Source: Streptomyces spinoverrucosus
GTDB lineage: Bacteria; Actinomycetota; Actinomycetes; Streptomycetales; Streptomycetaceae
Reading direction: 5' to 3'
Assembly (NCBI RefSeq): GCF_006539505.1
Contig: NZ_BJND01000042.1
Location: 1-64,000 of the forward strand
Length of the DNA stretch: 64,000 bases
In this document: positions 1 to 8,016 of the stretch, piece after piece
Layout: each line of letters opens with the position of its first letter
How positions within the stretch are numbered: position 1 is the stretch's first letter
Program-made: the position numbers and the translations under genes
Notes under the pieces: model-generated
Told to the model about the DNA's origin: nothing
Databases searched by the model: none
The model's input: the letters and a program-made list of their open reading frames with translations, nothing else

Positions 1-395
1 CCCCGGAGAGGACGAACGCCCCAGTCAGACAGGTGCGACAGTGTCCCAAAGGTGCCAGTGCTGCCCACTCACTCACTCGCTCACTCACCCACCGCAAGCC
101 GCCAAGACCACCCGGCGTGCCCCGAGACGCGACCGCGCCCGCCGACGCCGGTCAACTGCGCGGCCGATGTTGCCCGCAAGCCGACCTGGGCACCCGCCTT
201 TCCGGGCCGCCCGTTCGCTTCTCACCCGTGCTGGAACGGGCCGAGTCAAGGGCGGCCCGCAAGGGCCGTCGCCGGTAGGCGACGCGGAACGCAGCGCAGC
301 GGAGTGGAGCGCTCTTTACTCGGGCCGTGGAAGCACGACACTGGTCAAGAAGCGGGCGGCCTCAACCGGGGAAGCTGGACGGGGTTCCGGCGGGA
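1..395. other. Gene-free left edge
   Basis: I see no convincing gene here; the open frames have Arg/Pro-rich, low-complexity translations with no family resemblance. It holds a short CTCA-type microsatellite at about 63-90, an inverted repeat with 10-bp arms (CGGGCCGCCC at 203-212, GGGCGGCCCG at 250-259, 37-nt loop), and a small hairpin at 269-284 (GTCGCC, loop GGTA, GGCGAC). The larger inverted repeat could help end transcription of the leftward gene that stops at 396, but it lies about 137 nt away. Confidence 0.5.
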
Positions 396-1085
396 CTACC
401 ACGCCGCTGCTTTCCGCTGCTGCATGTCCGTCAGCCGGACGACGAAGTACACCGCGGCGCCGGCCGCGGCGATCTCCAGGGCGTCGGACACCATGTACCG
501 CATGACCGCGTCGCGCACTTCCCCGAGGGTGTTGGCCTTGTTGAACTGCTGAGCGGCGTACCGGCCGAGCAGGGTCTGGGAAACGAACAGCGCCCACCAC
601 ACGTTCACCGGCCAGATCGGGGAACGGGACGGTACGCCGTCGGCGGGGAGCGGGGATGCGGCGCCCCACATGTCGAGCGCGATGCGGTACGGCATCCAGA
701 GGTTCGCGATCGGGATGAACCAGGCCCCGATGGCCCAGCCCGGGCCGTTGCGGAACTGGTCCGGCGCCAGCGGCCCGGTGCTGCGGCGCATCTGGAAGAA
801 CCAGACGATGAACATGACGGCACAGGGTACGTACGCGTAGCCCTGGATTCTTCCGGCCGTTTCGTACCGCGAGAAAGCGGCGTCCAGTTGCGCCTGCGGT
901 GCGGTGGCGAAGCCGAAGTCGCCCTCGATCAGGGTGTACAGGCGGACGCCCGCATACACGGCGAACGCACCACTGAGGGCCGCCGCCGCGAGCAACACCG
1001 AGACCGTGATGGTCACCCAGCGCGACGGGCGCGGGATCGGTCTGGGCAGCAGGGCAGGCGGGTGTGGATTCCCGAACACGGACAC
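396..1085 (-). CDS. DUF4328 domain membrane protein
   Basis: Integral membrane protein of the DUF4328 family, whose function is unknown. The frame shows a first hydrophobic helix (VTITVSVLLAAAALSGAFAV), then GYAYVPCAVMFIVWFFQMRRS, a segment resembling the family core (GWAIGAWFIPIANLWMPYRI), and two more helices, about four membrane segments in all. The frame is open to 1202, but the N-terminal 39 residues look non-native. I chose the GTG at 1085 because a G-rich stretch lies about 8 nt upstream; 1079 (GTG) and 1202 remain possible. It is divergent from the arabinanase gene that starts at 1320. The family assignment is fairly secure, the start is not. Confidence 0.75.
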   Translation of the reverse strand: MSVFGNPHPPALLPRPIPRPSRWVTITVSVLLAAAALSGAFAVYAGVRLYTLIEGDFGFATAPQAQLDAAFSRYETAGRIQGYAYVPCAVMFIVWFFQMRRSTGPLAPDQFRNGPGWAIGAWFIPIANLWMPYRIALDMWGAASPLPADGVPSRSPIWPVNVWWALFVSQTLLGRYAAQQFNKANTLGEVRDAVMRYMVSDALEIAAAGAAVYFVVRLTDMQQRKAAAW

Positions 1086-1319
1086 GACGGAGGCCCCCCA
1101 CGGGCAAGGAAAAGGAACGCAGTTGCCCACGGAAGATCGCTGCGCGGGGAACGATACGCCTGACCTGCTGTTTCGTCCATGCCATTCCCGGCAGCCGACC
1201 AACTCCGCACCGGCCGTGCCGAGATCGACCTGTCGAGGCCATTGACGCGCAAGTGGTTCGATTCTACGTTCCGTTCGCAGTGACGATCGTTGTTCGACAT
1301 ACAGAACAGGAGCGTCCCC

Positions 1320-2315
1320 TTGAGCCGCATGAGTCGCAAGAGCCGCATCAGCCGCAGAAGGATCGCCTTCCTCGCCCTCCCCGCCGCCGCCCTCCTCGCC
1401 CTAATCCCGAGTACGGCGAACGCCTACCCCAACCCCGGCCGGGTCACGGGCTCCGTCATCACCCACGACCCCTCGATGATCCGCACCCCCTCCGGGCAGT
1501 ACCTGCTCTACGCCACCGGCGGTGGCATCGCCAACAAGACCTCCACCGACCGCATCGCGTTCAGCGCGGGCGCGGACGCCTTCTCCTCGCGGCCGAGTTG
1601 GTGGTCGCGCTACTCGTCCGTGCCGGAGGCCTGGGCGCCGGACATCTCGTACCACGGCGGCAAGTACCTGCTGTACTACTCCGTCTCGAAGTTCGGCTCG
1701 AACACCTCCGCCATCGGCCTCGCCACCTCCAGCACCGGCCGGCCGGGCAGCTGGACCGACCAGGGCATCGTCTACTCCTCCAGCTCCTCCAGCGACTACA
1801 ACGCCATCGACCCCAACCTCTTCGTGGACTCCGACGGCAAGTGGTGGCTGTCCTTCGGCAGTTGGTGGACCGGGATCAAGATGATCCAGATCAATCCGTC
1901 CACCGGGAAGCAGCTCTCCAGCAACACCACCCGGTACTCGCTCGCCTCCCGCCCGACCGGGACGAAGGCCGTCGAAGCGCCGTTCATCGTCAAACGCAAC
2001 GGCTACTACTACCTCTTCGCCTCGTACGACACCTGCTGCGCCGGCACCAGCTCCACGTACAAGGTCAAGGTCGGGCGGGCCACGCGCGTCACCGGGCCGT
2101 ACTACGACAGGAACGGCGTCTCGATGATGAACAACGGCGGGACGCCCGTGCTCGAATCGCACGGCAGCGTCATCGGGCCCGGCGGGCAGTCGATCATGAA
2201 CGACGTCGACGGGGACCTGATCGTCTACCACTACTACGACGGCAACGACAACGGCACCCCCAAGCTCGGCATCAACCTTCTCAACTGGAGCAGCGGATGG
2301 CCCGTCGCCTACTGA
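1320..2315 (+). CDS. Secreted GH43 endo-1,5-alpha-L-arabinanase
   Basis: Extracellular glycoside hydrolase family 43 enzyme predicted to cut alpha-1,5-arabinan internally. The start is the TTG at 1320, preceded by AGGAG at 1308-1312 with 7-nt spacing; an upstream TTG at 1290 and an ATG at 1329 are in frame. A Sec signal peptide (basic start, then AFLALPAAALLALIPSTANA) is followed by the five-bladed propeller. The three acidic GH43 residues are visible: the base in THDPSM (D50), the pKa modulator in NAIDPNLF (D164) and the acid in VEAPF (E219). At 331 residues it is typical of single-domain arabinanases. The next GH43 gene overlaps its 3' end by 19 nt, so the two are co-transcribed. Substrate is inferred from family resemblance. 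Confidence 0.85.
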   Translation: MSRMSRKSRISRRRIAFLALPAAALLALIPSTANAYPNPGRVTGSVITHDPSMIRTPSGQYLLYATGGGIANKTSTDRIAFSAGADAFSSRPSWWSRYSSVPEAWAPDISYHGGKYLLYYSVSKFGSNTSAIGLATSSTGRPGSWTDQGIVYSSSSSSDYNAIDPNLFVDSDGKWWLSFGSWWTGIKMIQINPSTGKQLSSNTTRYSLASRPTGTKAVEAPFIVKRNGYYYLFASYDTCCAGTSSTYKVKVGRATRVTGPYYDRNGVSMMNNGGTPVLESHGSVIGPGGQSIMNDVDGDLIVYHYYDGNDNGTPKLGINLLNWSSGWPVAY

Positions 2316-3730
2316 TGATGCTCGCCGCGCTGGTCTTCCTGCTCGGGCTGGGACAGTCCCCGGCGAGCGCGGCCTCGTTCACCAACCCGGTCAAGTCCGT
2401 CAAGGGCGCCGACCCCTGGATCTCGTACCACAACGGCAACTACTACCTGGTCAGTACGAGTTGGACCGACGTCATCACCATCCGCAAGTCCACCACCCTG
2501 GCCGGGCTCGCCATCGCGCCCAGCGTGCAGGTGTGGAAGGGTGACGCGGCCTCGCGGTGCTGCAACATCTGGGCGCCCGAGCTGCACTTCCTCAACGGGC
2601 GCTGGTATCTGTACTACGTCGCCGGGCAGAACGTCTCCGACTACATCCCGACCCAGCGCAGCCATGTGCTGGAGAGCGCCGGGTCCGACCCGATGGGGCC
2701 GTACACCTACCGGGGTCAGCTCAACTCCGCCTGGATGCTGGATCCGACGGTGGGGACCATCAACGGTCAGCTGTATCTGTTCGGCAGTGCGAGTGGCGGG
2801 ACGCAGAATCTCGTCGCCGCCCGGATGTCGAATCCGTACACCGTCAGCGGGTCCTTCTCGACCATCTCCACGCCCACCCACGACTGGGAGCGGCAGGGCG
2901 GCACGGTCAACGAAGGGCCGGAGATCCTCCAGCGCGGCGGGCGGACGTTTCTGATCTATTCCGCGAGCGGTTGCTGGACACCCGACTACAAGCTCGGGCA
3001 GCTGGAGCTGACCGGGTCCGACCCGCTGTCCGCCGCCTCCTGGAGCAAGAAGTCCACGCCCGTCTTCCAGCGCAGCGACGGAAACGGGGTGTACGGGCCC
3101 GGTCACAACGGCTTCTTCACCTCGCCGGACGGCAGCGAGAGCTGGATCGTCTACCACGCCAACGACAACGCGAGCGAGGGCTGCGACAACGGCCGTACCA
3201 CCCGGGCACAGAGGTTCACCTGGAACGCCGACGGCACCCCGAACTTCGGCACGCCGGTGAGGCTGGGCGCCTCGCTCGCCGGGCCGTCAGGCGAACCGGC
3301 GGCCGCCTCGACGACGTACACCGTGGTCAATCGGAACAGCGGCAAGTGCCTCGACCTCGCCGGAAGTTCGAGCGCCGACGGGGCCAATGTGCAGCAGTAC
3401 GCCTGCCACGGCGGCAACAACCAGCGGTGGCGGATCGAAGACCTCGGCGACGACACCCACCGGCTGGTGAATGTCGCCACCGGGAAGGTGCTCGACACGG
3501 CTGACTGCTCCGCCGCCGACGGGGCCGACCTGCGCCAGTGGTCCTGGCTGAACAACACCTGCCAGCGGTTCCGCTTCCTGGCCACGGACAGCGGTCACGT
3601 CCGGATCGTCAACCAGGCCACCGGCAAGGTAGCCGACGTGGCGAACTGCGGGACGGCGGACGGAACAGACGTACGCCAGTGGACATGGCTGAACAACACC
3701 TGCCAACAGTGGCGTCTAACACCGGTGTAG
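2297..3730 (+). CDS. Secreted GH43 arabinofuranosidase/arabinanase with ricin-type lectin domain
   Basis: A second exported GH43 enzyme, probably an exo-acting arabinofuranosidase that works on products of the upstream arabinanase. ATG 2297 has GGAG 7 nt upstream, inside the end of the preceding gene. Signal peptide at residues 1-26 (hydrophobic stretch to PASA-AS). The catalytic domain spans about 30-325, with KGADPWISYHNG (D39), WMLDPT (D149) and VNEGPEIL (E206) as the likely triad. The C-terminal domain (about 338-477) is a ricin B/CBM13-like beta-trefoil with three QxW-type repeats (NQRWRI, TCQRFRF, TCQQWRL) and paired Cys. It resembles the GH43 branch that holds Streptomyces exo-1,5-arabinofuranosidases, but those usually carry CBM42 instead. 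Exact specificity is uncertain. Confidence 0.82.
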   Translation: MARRLLMMLAALVFLLGLGQSPASAASFTNPVKSVKGADPWISYHNGNYYLVSTSWTDVITIRKSTTLAGLAIAPSVQVWKGDAASRCCNIWAPELHFLNGRWYLYYVAGQNVSDYIPTQRSHVLESAGSDPMGPYTYRGQLNSAWMLDPTVGTINGQLYLFGSASGGTQNLVAARMSNPYTVSGSFSTISTPTHDWERQGGTVNEGPEILQRGGRTFLIYSASGCWTPDYKLGQLELTGSDPLSAASWSKKSTPVFQRSDGNGVYGPGHNGFFTSPDGSESWIVYHANDNASEGCDNGRTTRAQRFTWNADGTPNFGTPVRLGASLAGPSGEPAAASTTYTVVNRNSGKCLDLAGSSSADGANVQQYACHGGNNQRWRIEDLGDDTHRLVNVATGKVLDTADCSAADGADLRQWSWLNNTCQRFRFLATDSGHVRIVNQATGKVADVANCGTADGTDVRQWTWLNNTCQQWRLTPV

Positions 3731-3742
3731 ACAGCCAACCCC

Positions 3743-3785
3743 AGGGGCGCGGGGAACTGCGCGACCAGCCACAACGGACCCGCAC
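3743..3785 (+). repeat. Dispersed 42-bp intergenic element, copy 1
   Basis: Core GGGGCGCGGGGAACTGCGCG, followed by ACCAGCC-ACAACG-GACCCGCAC. It lies between the 3' ends of the convergent GH43 and aminotransferase genes. Three further copies are at 40230, 52271 (reverse) and 56099. This sequence is, as I recall, common between genes in Streptomyces; its function is not known to me. Confidence 0.85.
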
Positions 3786-3820
3786 CCGCCCACACACAAC
3801 ACCCCTACGGCGAGAAGGCG

Positions 3821-5470
3821 CTACCCGGCCTGCCCCATCCCCGCCGCGTTGGGCCAACTGGTCGCCCCCGGCCAGCCGGTCGCCGCGGCCGGGGTCAGCC
3901 CCGGGGCGCCCGGGCCCGTGGTGCCCCGGACCTGCGCCGCGGTGAGACCACCGCGCGCCGGAACGCCGGGCGGGGTGAGGCCGGGAGCGGGGGCGGGAGC
4001 AGGGACGGGGACAGGGACGGGCGTCGGCTGGGGGACCGCCTGAGCCACCGCGGGCTGAGGCACCGCAGGCTGGGGCATCGCCGGTTGCGGAACCTGCTGA
4101 GGCACCTGCGGCTGCGGAAACCCCTGCACCGCCGCCGGCATCGGCATCGGCATCGGCACACCACCGCCGACCGCCGGGCCGACCGCCGGCCCCGGCATAC
4201 CGGCGGCGCCAACCGCACCAACGGGACCGGCAGCGACGGCCTGAGCGGCAAGGCCCTGCATACCGGCCCCGTTGGTGGCACTGACCAGCCGGTCCACCGC
4301 CGCCGTACCCGAGCTGTAGCTGGTCCCGGTGCCCAGCTCGGGCACGGCGGCTCCCCTCCTGGTCCCGTAGAGCACCTGTTCCAGGCCGGACACCAGGCGA
4401 CGCACATCCACCTGGGGGCGCACCACGAGTCGCAGGAAGCGGCTGGAGGAGCCGATCTTGTTGCCGCACTCACGGACCAGGATCCGGTGCTCGGTGAGCA
4501 GCCGGTCCCGGACCACGGTGCCCTCGGCGCCCACGGGGAGGCGCACGAAGAGGAAGTTGCCCTGGGAGGGGTAGACGGTCAGACCCGGCAGCGCCGAGAG
4601 CTGGCTGGCCATCTCCAGGCGGTCACGGCGGACCTGCTGGAGGGACTGGGCGTACTCCGTGCCGTGTTCCTTCAGCATGAACACCACATGCTCGGCGAAG
4701 GAGTTGAGGTTCCACTTCGGCAGCATGGAGCGCACCCGGCCCGCGAGGGCGGGATTGGCCACCAGGTAGCCGAAGCGGATGCCGTGCAGGCCGAAGTTCT
4801 TGCCGAGGCTGCGCAGCACGACGACGTTGGGGCGGATCATCGCCTCTTGTACGACGCTGGGTTCGGCCTCGGCGTCGGCGAACTCCAGGAACGACTCGTC
4901 GATGACGACCAGGTCCCGGTCCGCCATCGCGTCCATGAACTGCACGATCGCGTGCTTGTGCAGAAAGCCGCCGTCGGGGTTGTTGGGGTTGCAGATCACG
5001 GCGACCCGGGTGCCGCGGGCGCGGATGAACTCGGCGTACTGCGCGAGGTCGAGGGCGAAGCCGCTGGACTCCTGGAGCGGGTACATGTCGACCCGCTTGC
5101 CGGTCTCCATGGGCTGGTCGGTCCAGCGGCCGAAGGTGGGGACGGGGACGGCGAGGGACTCCCGGACGAGCAGGTGGTCGATCCAGGTGATCAGCTCGGT
5201 CGAGCCGTTGCCCATCGCCACGCACTGCGGCGGGAGCTGGAGCAGGCTGCACAGTTCGGCGGTGATGGTGTCGGCGCTGCTCGGGTAGTACGTGATGATG
5301 TCCCGCAGCTTGCCCGCCATCTCGTCGAACATCGCGGGGGTGGGGAAGTACGGGTTGCAGGGGATGCAGAAGTCCACCGGGCCCGACCCGTCGCTCTCCC
5401 GCGTCAGCGCCGCCATCGACGGGCTGTGCGCCGCAGTGCCGCGGAACAGCGAGGTGACGTTGTCAGCCAA
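3821..5470 (-). CDS. PLP-dependent aminotransferase (HisC-like) with Pro/Ala-rich tail
   Basis: Fold type I aminotransferase resembling histidinol-phosphate and threonine-phosphate enzymes. PLP-binding features: NPNNPDG (161-167), VVIDESF (D191) and the Schiff-base lysine in SLGKNFGLHGIRFGY (K224). The TTG at 5470 is preceded by GGAGG with 5-nt spacing. The enzyme domain ends near residue 365. The remaining 180 residues are a low-complexity Pro/Ala/Gly/Val tail (runs of PMPMP, PQPQ, PVPVP), probably disordered and absent from HisC. The amino-acid or sugar substrate cannot be told from sequence. A strong hairpin separates it from galM upstream, so it is likely transcribed alone. The tail is unusual but in frame and has codon usage like its neighbours. 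Confidence 0.8.
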   Translation of the reverse strand: MADNVTSLFRGTAAHSPSMAALTRESDGSGPVDFCIPCNPYFPTPAMFDEMAGKLRDIITYYPSSADTITAELCSLLQLPPQCVAMGNGSTELITWIDHLLVRESLAVPVPTFGRWTDQPMETGKRVDMYPLQESSGFALDLAQYAEFIRARGTRVAVICNPNNPDGGFLHKHAIVQFMDAMADRDLVVIDESFLEFADAEAEPSVVQEAMIRPNVVVLRSLGKNFGLHGIRFGYLVANPALAGRVRSMLPKWNLNSFAEHVVFMLKEHGTEYAQSLQQVRRDRLEMASQLSALPGLTVYPSQGNFLFVRLPVGAEGTVVRDRLLTEHRILVRECGNKIGSSSRFLRLVVRPQVDVRRLVSGLEQVLYGTRRGAAVPELGTGTSYSSGTAAVDRLVSATNGAGMQGLAAQAVAAGPVGAVGAAGMPGPAVGPAVGGGVPMPMPMPAAVQGFPQPQVPQQVPQPAMPQPAVPQPAVAQAVPQPTPVPVPVPAPAPAPGLTPPGVPARGGLTAAQVRGTTGPGAPGLTPAAATGWPGATSWPNAAGMGQAG

Positions 5471-5484
5471 GGGAACCTCCGTCC

Positions 5485-5520
5485 AAGGGTGGCCCGCGCG
5501 GGGGAGCGCGGGCCGCCCTT
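5485..5520 (-). terminator. Hairpin terminator after galM
   Basis: 15-bp stem (AAGGGTGGCCCGCGC paired with GCGCGGGCCGCCCTT, one G-T pair) with a 6-nt GGGGGA loop. It sits 3' of the leftward galM and 5' of the aminotransferase start, so it should insulate the two. Confidence 0.7.
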
Positions 5521-5572
5521 ACATACGGAGGCCGGAGTGACCCCGTTCAACACATGTGACGAAAGTATGAAG

Positions 5573-6718
5573 TCACGCGCTGAACGAGTGGACCGTCGTC
5601 GTGCGGTAGGTCTGCCCCGGCCGCAGCACCGTCGACGGGAACGACGGCTTGTTCGGCGAGTCCGGGAAGTGCTGGGTCTCCAGGCACAGCCCGTCGCCCT
5701 GCCGGTAGACGGTGCCGCCGGTGCCGACGAGAGTGCCGTCGAGGAAGTTGCCGGAGTAGAACTGCAGGCCCGGCTCGGTGGTCGCGATCTTCAGGGTGCG
5801 GCCGGAGGACGGGTCGCGGAGCGTGGCGATGTGCTCCGGGCGGGCCGTGAGGCCCTTGTCGAGGACCCAGTTGTGGTCGATGCCCTTGCCGTACAGCAGC
5901 TGCTGGTGCGGTACGCGGATGTCCTCGCCGACGGTCTTGGTGCGGCGGAAGTCGAAGGGGGTGCCCCAGACCCGCGCCAGCTCGCCCGTGGGGATCAGCC
6001 CCGAGTCGACCGGCGTGTAGCGGGAGGCGGCGATGGACAGCTCGTGGTCGTAGATCGTGCCGCTCGACTCGCCGGCCAGGTTCCAGTACACGTGGCTGGT
6101 GAGGTTGACGACGGTGGCCTTGTCGGTGGTGGCCTCGTAGTCGATGCGCCAGTCGCCGTGCCGGGTGAGGGTGTAGGTGACCTTGGTCTTCAGCGTGCCG
6201 GGGTAGCCCATCTCGCCGTCGACGCTGGTGTAGTACAGGTACAGGCCGACGTCGGAGCCCTTGGTGAACGGCTCGATGTCCCACACCCGCTTGTCGAAGC
6301 CCTGCGCGCCGCCGTGCAGGCTGTTCTCGCCGTCGTTGACGGAGAGCTGGTGGGCCTTGCCGTCCAGGGTGAAGCGGCCCTTGCCGATGCGGTTGCCGTA
6401 GCGGCCGATCAGGGCGCCGAAGTACGGGCTCTTGGCGACGTAGTCCTCGATGTTGTCGAAGCCGAGGGAGACGTTGGCGTAGCGCCCGCGCCGGTCGGGG
6501 ACTTCGAGGGACTGCACGATCCCGCCGTAGGAGAGGACCTTCAGCCGGGTGCCGCCGTTCTCCAGCGCCCAGCTGTACACCTTCGTGCCGTCGGCGAGCT
6601 TCCCGAAGAGCGACTTCACCGGCTTCCTGCCTCCCGTGGCGTGTGCGCTGCCCATTCCGGCGGCAGCGATACCGGTGGCGGCGGCCCCGGCTATGACGGT
6701 ACGTCTGCTCATGTCCAT
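5573..6718 (-). CDS. galM: TAT-exported aldose 1-epimerase
   Basis: Aldose 1-epimerase (mutarotase) that interconverts alpha and beta anomers of aldoses. ATG 6718 is chosen because AGGAG lies 6 nt upstream; the frame is open 27 codons further. The N-terminus MDMSRRTVIAGAAATGIAAAGMGSAHA is a twin-arginine signal, so it acts outside the cell, unlike most GalM proteins. Family motifs: SYGGIVQSLEVPDR, GRYGNRIGKGRF, NGENSLHGG-type (NDGENSLHGG), the catalytic His in VNLTSHVYWNL and the catalytic Glu in CLETQHFPDSPN. At 381 aa it equals the family core plus signal. Next to a monosaccharide ABC importer and secreted arabinanases, it probably prepares released sugars for uptake. A second, cytoplasmic galM is at 37591. 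Confidence 0.9.
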   Translation of the reverse strand: MDMSRRTVIAGAAATGIAAAGMGSAHATGGRKPVKSLFGKLADGTKVYSWALENGGTRLKVLSYGGIVQSLEVPDRRGRYANVSLGFDNIEDYVAKSPYFGALIGRYGNRIGKGRFTLDGKAHQLSVNDGENSLHGGAQGFDKRVWDIEPFTKGSDVGLYLYYTSVDGEMGYPGTLKTKVTYTLTRHGDWRIDYEATTDKATVVNLTSHVYWNLAGESSGTIYDHELSIAASRYTPVDSGLIPTGELARVWGTPFDFRRTKTVGEDIRVPHQQLLYGKGIDHNWVLDKGLTARPEHIATLRDPSSGRTLKIATTEPGLQFYSGNFLDGTLVGTGGTVYRQGDGLCLETQHFPDSPNKPSFPSTVLRPGQTYRTTTVHSFSA

Positions 6719-6740
6719 GTGCGGCTCCTGCATAAGGATG

Positions 6741-6763
6741 GGGCCCCGCCTTCGGCGGGGCCC
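6741..6763 (-). terminator. Hairpin after mmsB
   Basis: Perfect 10-bp stem GGGCCCCGCC / GGCGGGGCCC with a TTC loop, 9 nt beyond the mmsB stop codon and just before the galM ribosome-binding site. It probably ends or attenuates the transporter transcript. Confidence 0.75.
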
Positions 6764-6771
6764 GAGCTGAG

Positions 6772-8016
6772 TTACGAACCGGACTTGCGCTTGTTCCATA
6801 CGTCGAAGCCGACCGCCGCCAACAGGGCCAGGCCCTTGATGACCTGCTGCCAGTCGGTGCCGACGCTGAGGAGGTTCATGCCGTTGTTCAGCACGCCGAG
6901 GACGAGACCGCCGATGATCGCGCCGAGCACGGTTCCCACACCGCCGCTCATGGACGCGCCACCGATGAACGCGGAGGCGATCGCCTCCAGTTCGTAGTTC
7001 AGGCCGGCCTTCGGCGAGGCCGCGTTGAGCCGGGCCGCGATCGCAAGGCCCGCCAGGGCCGCGAGCGCGCCCATGTTCAGGAAGATGTAGAAGGTGACCT
7101 TCTTGTCCTTGACACCGGACAGCTTCGCCGCCGGGAGGTTGCCGCCGATCGCGTAGATGTGGCGGCCGAACACCGAGTTGCGCATGACGTAGCCGTAGCC
7201 GACGACCAGCACACCCAGGACGAGCAGGATGATCGGCGCGCCCTTGTAGCTGGCGAGCAGCAGCGTGAGGGCGAGGATCGCGGCGACGATGACGACCAGC
7301 TTGAGCACGAAGATGTTCTTCGGCAGCACCTCCAGCGAGAACTCCTGCTGGCGCTTGCGGTCACGGAACTCCTGGATGACCGCGAAGGCGATCAGGGCGA
7401 AGCCCAGCAGCAGCGTGATGTTGTGGTAGTTGGTCTCCGGGCCGACCTCCGGCAGGAAGCCGTTGCCCATCTTCTGCAGTCCGTCCGGGAACGGGCCGAG
7501 GGTCTGCCCCTCCAGCAGGATCTCCGTCAGGCCGCGGAAGATCAGCATCCCGGCGAGGGTGACGATGAACGACGGTATGCCGAGATACGCGATGAAGAAC
7601 CCCTGCACGGCACCCGCCACCGCGCCCGCTATCAGGCACAGCACCACGGCGACCGGCCACGACACGTCGTGCTGCACCGTCAGTACGGCCGCGAAGGCTC
7701 CCACGAACGCCGTCAAAGAGCCGACCGACAGGTCGATATGGCCCGCGATGATGACGAGCATCATGCCGATCGCGAGGATCAGGACGTAGCTGTTCTGCAG
7801 CACCAGGTTGGAGACGTTGCGCGGCAGCAGCAGGTCTCCGTCGGTCGCGACCGCGAAGAAGGCGACGATCAGGCCGAGGGCGATCAGCATGCCGTACTGC
7901 CGCATGTTGCGGCGCATACCGTCCAGGATCAGCTGCAGCAGGCCGCCGCCCGCGGCCGACCCGCTCTTGCCGGGCGGCGCCGGGGCCGGGCTCTTGGCGG
8001 TGACATCCGTGCTCAT
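6772..8016 (-). CDS. mmsB: Multiple-monosaccharide ABC transporter permease
   Basis: Inner-membrane permease of the XylH/GguB (MmsB) class that imports aldoses with MmsA and a ChvE-type binding protein. 414 aa with a long Ala/Pro-rich cytoplasmic N-terminus and about ten or more hydrophobic helices. Typical motifs are LVIIAGHIDLSVGSL (the coupling-helix signature of this permease family) and a C-terminal GAIIGGLVLGVLNNGMNLLSVGTDWQQVIKGL. The start overlaps the mmsA stop by 4 nt (ATGA), giving translational coupling. Length and the inserted hydrophilic loop (about 205-225) match MmsB rather than RbsC. The sugar is not readable from the permease; context suggests arabinose, galactose or glucose-like aldoses. 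Confidence 0.9.
   Translation of the reverse strand: MSTDVTAKSPAPAPPGKSGSAAGGGLLQLILDGMRRNMRQYGMLIALGLIVAFFAVATDGDLLLPRNVSNLVLQNSYVLILAIGMMLVIIAGHIDLSVGSLTAFVGAFAAVLTVQHDVSWPVAVVLCLIAGAVAGAVQGFFIAYLGIPSFIVTLAGMLIFRGLTEILLEGQTLGPFPDGLQKMGNGFLPEVGPETNYHNITLLLGFALIAFAVIQEFRDRKRQQEFSLEVLPKNIFVLKLVVIVAAILALTLLLASYKGAPIILLVLGVLVVGYGYVMRNSVFGRHIYAIGGNLPAAKLSGVKDKKVTFYIFLNMGALAALAGLAIAARLNAASPKAGLNYELEAIASAFIGGASMSGGVGTVLGAIIGGLVLGVLNNGMNLLSVGTDWQQVIKGLALLAAVGFDVWNKRKSGS

Noticed and set aside
33..552. Three overlapping rightward open frames at the left edge
   Set aside because: Low-complexity Arg/Pro translations, no ribosome-binding site, and they run antisense into the DUF4328 gene.
4085..6997. 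970-codon rightward open frame
   Set aside because: It is the antisense shadow of the aminotransferase and galM genes; long antisense frames are normal in DNA of this GC content.
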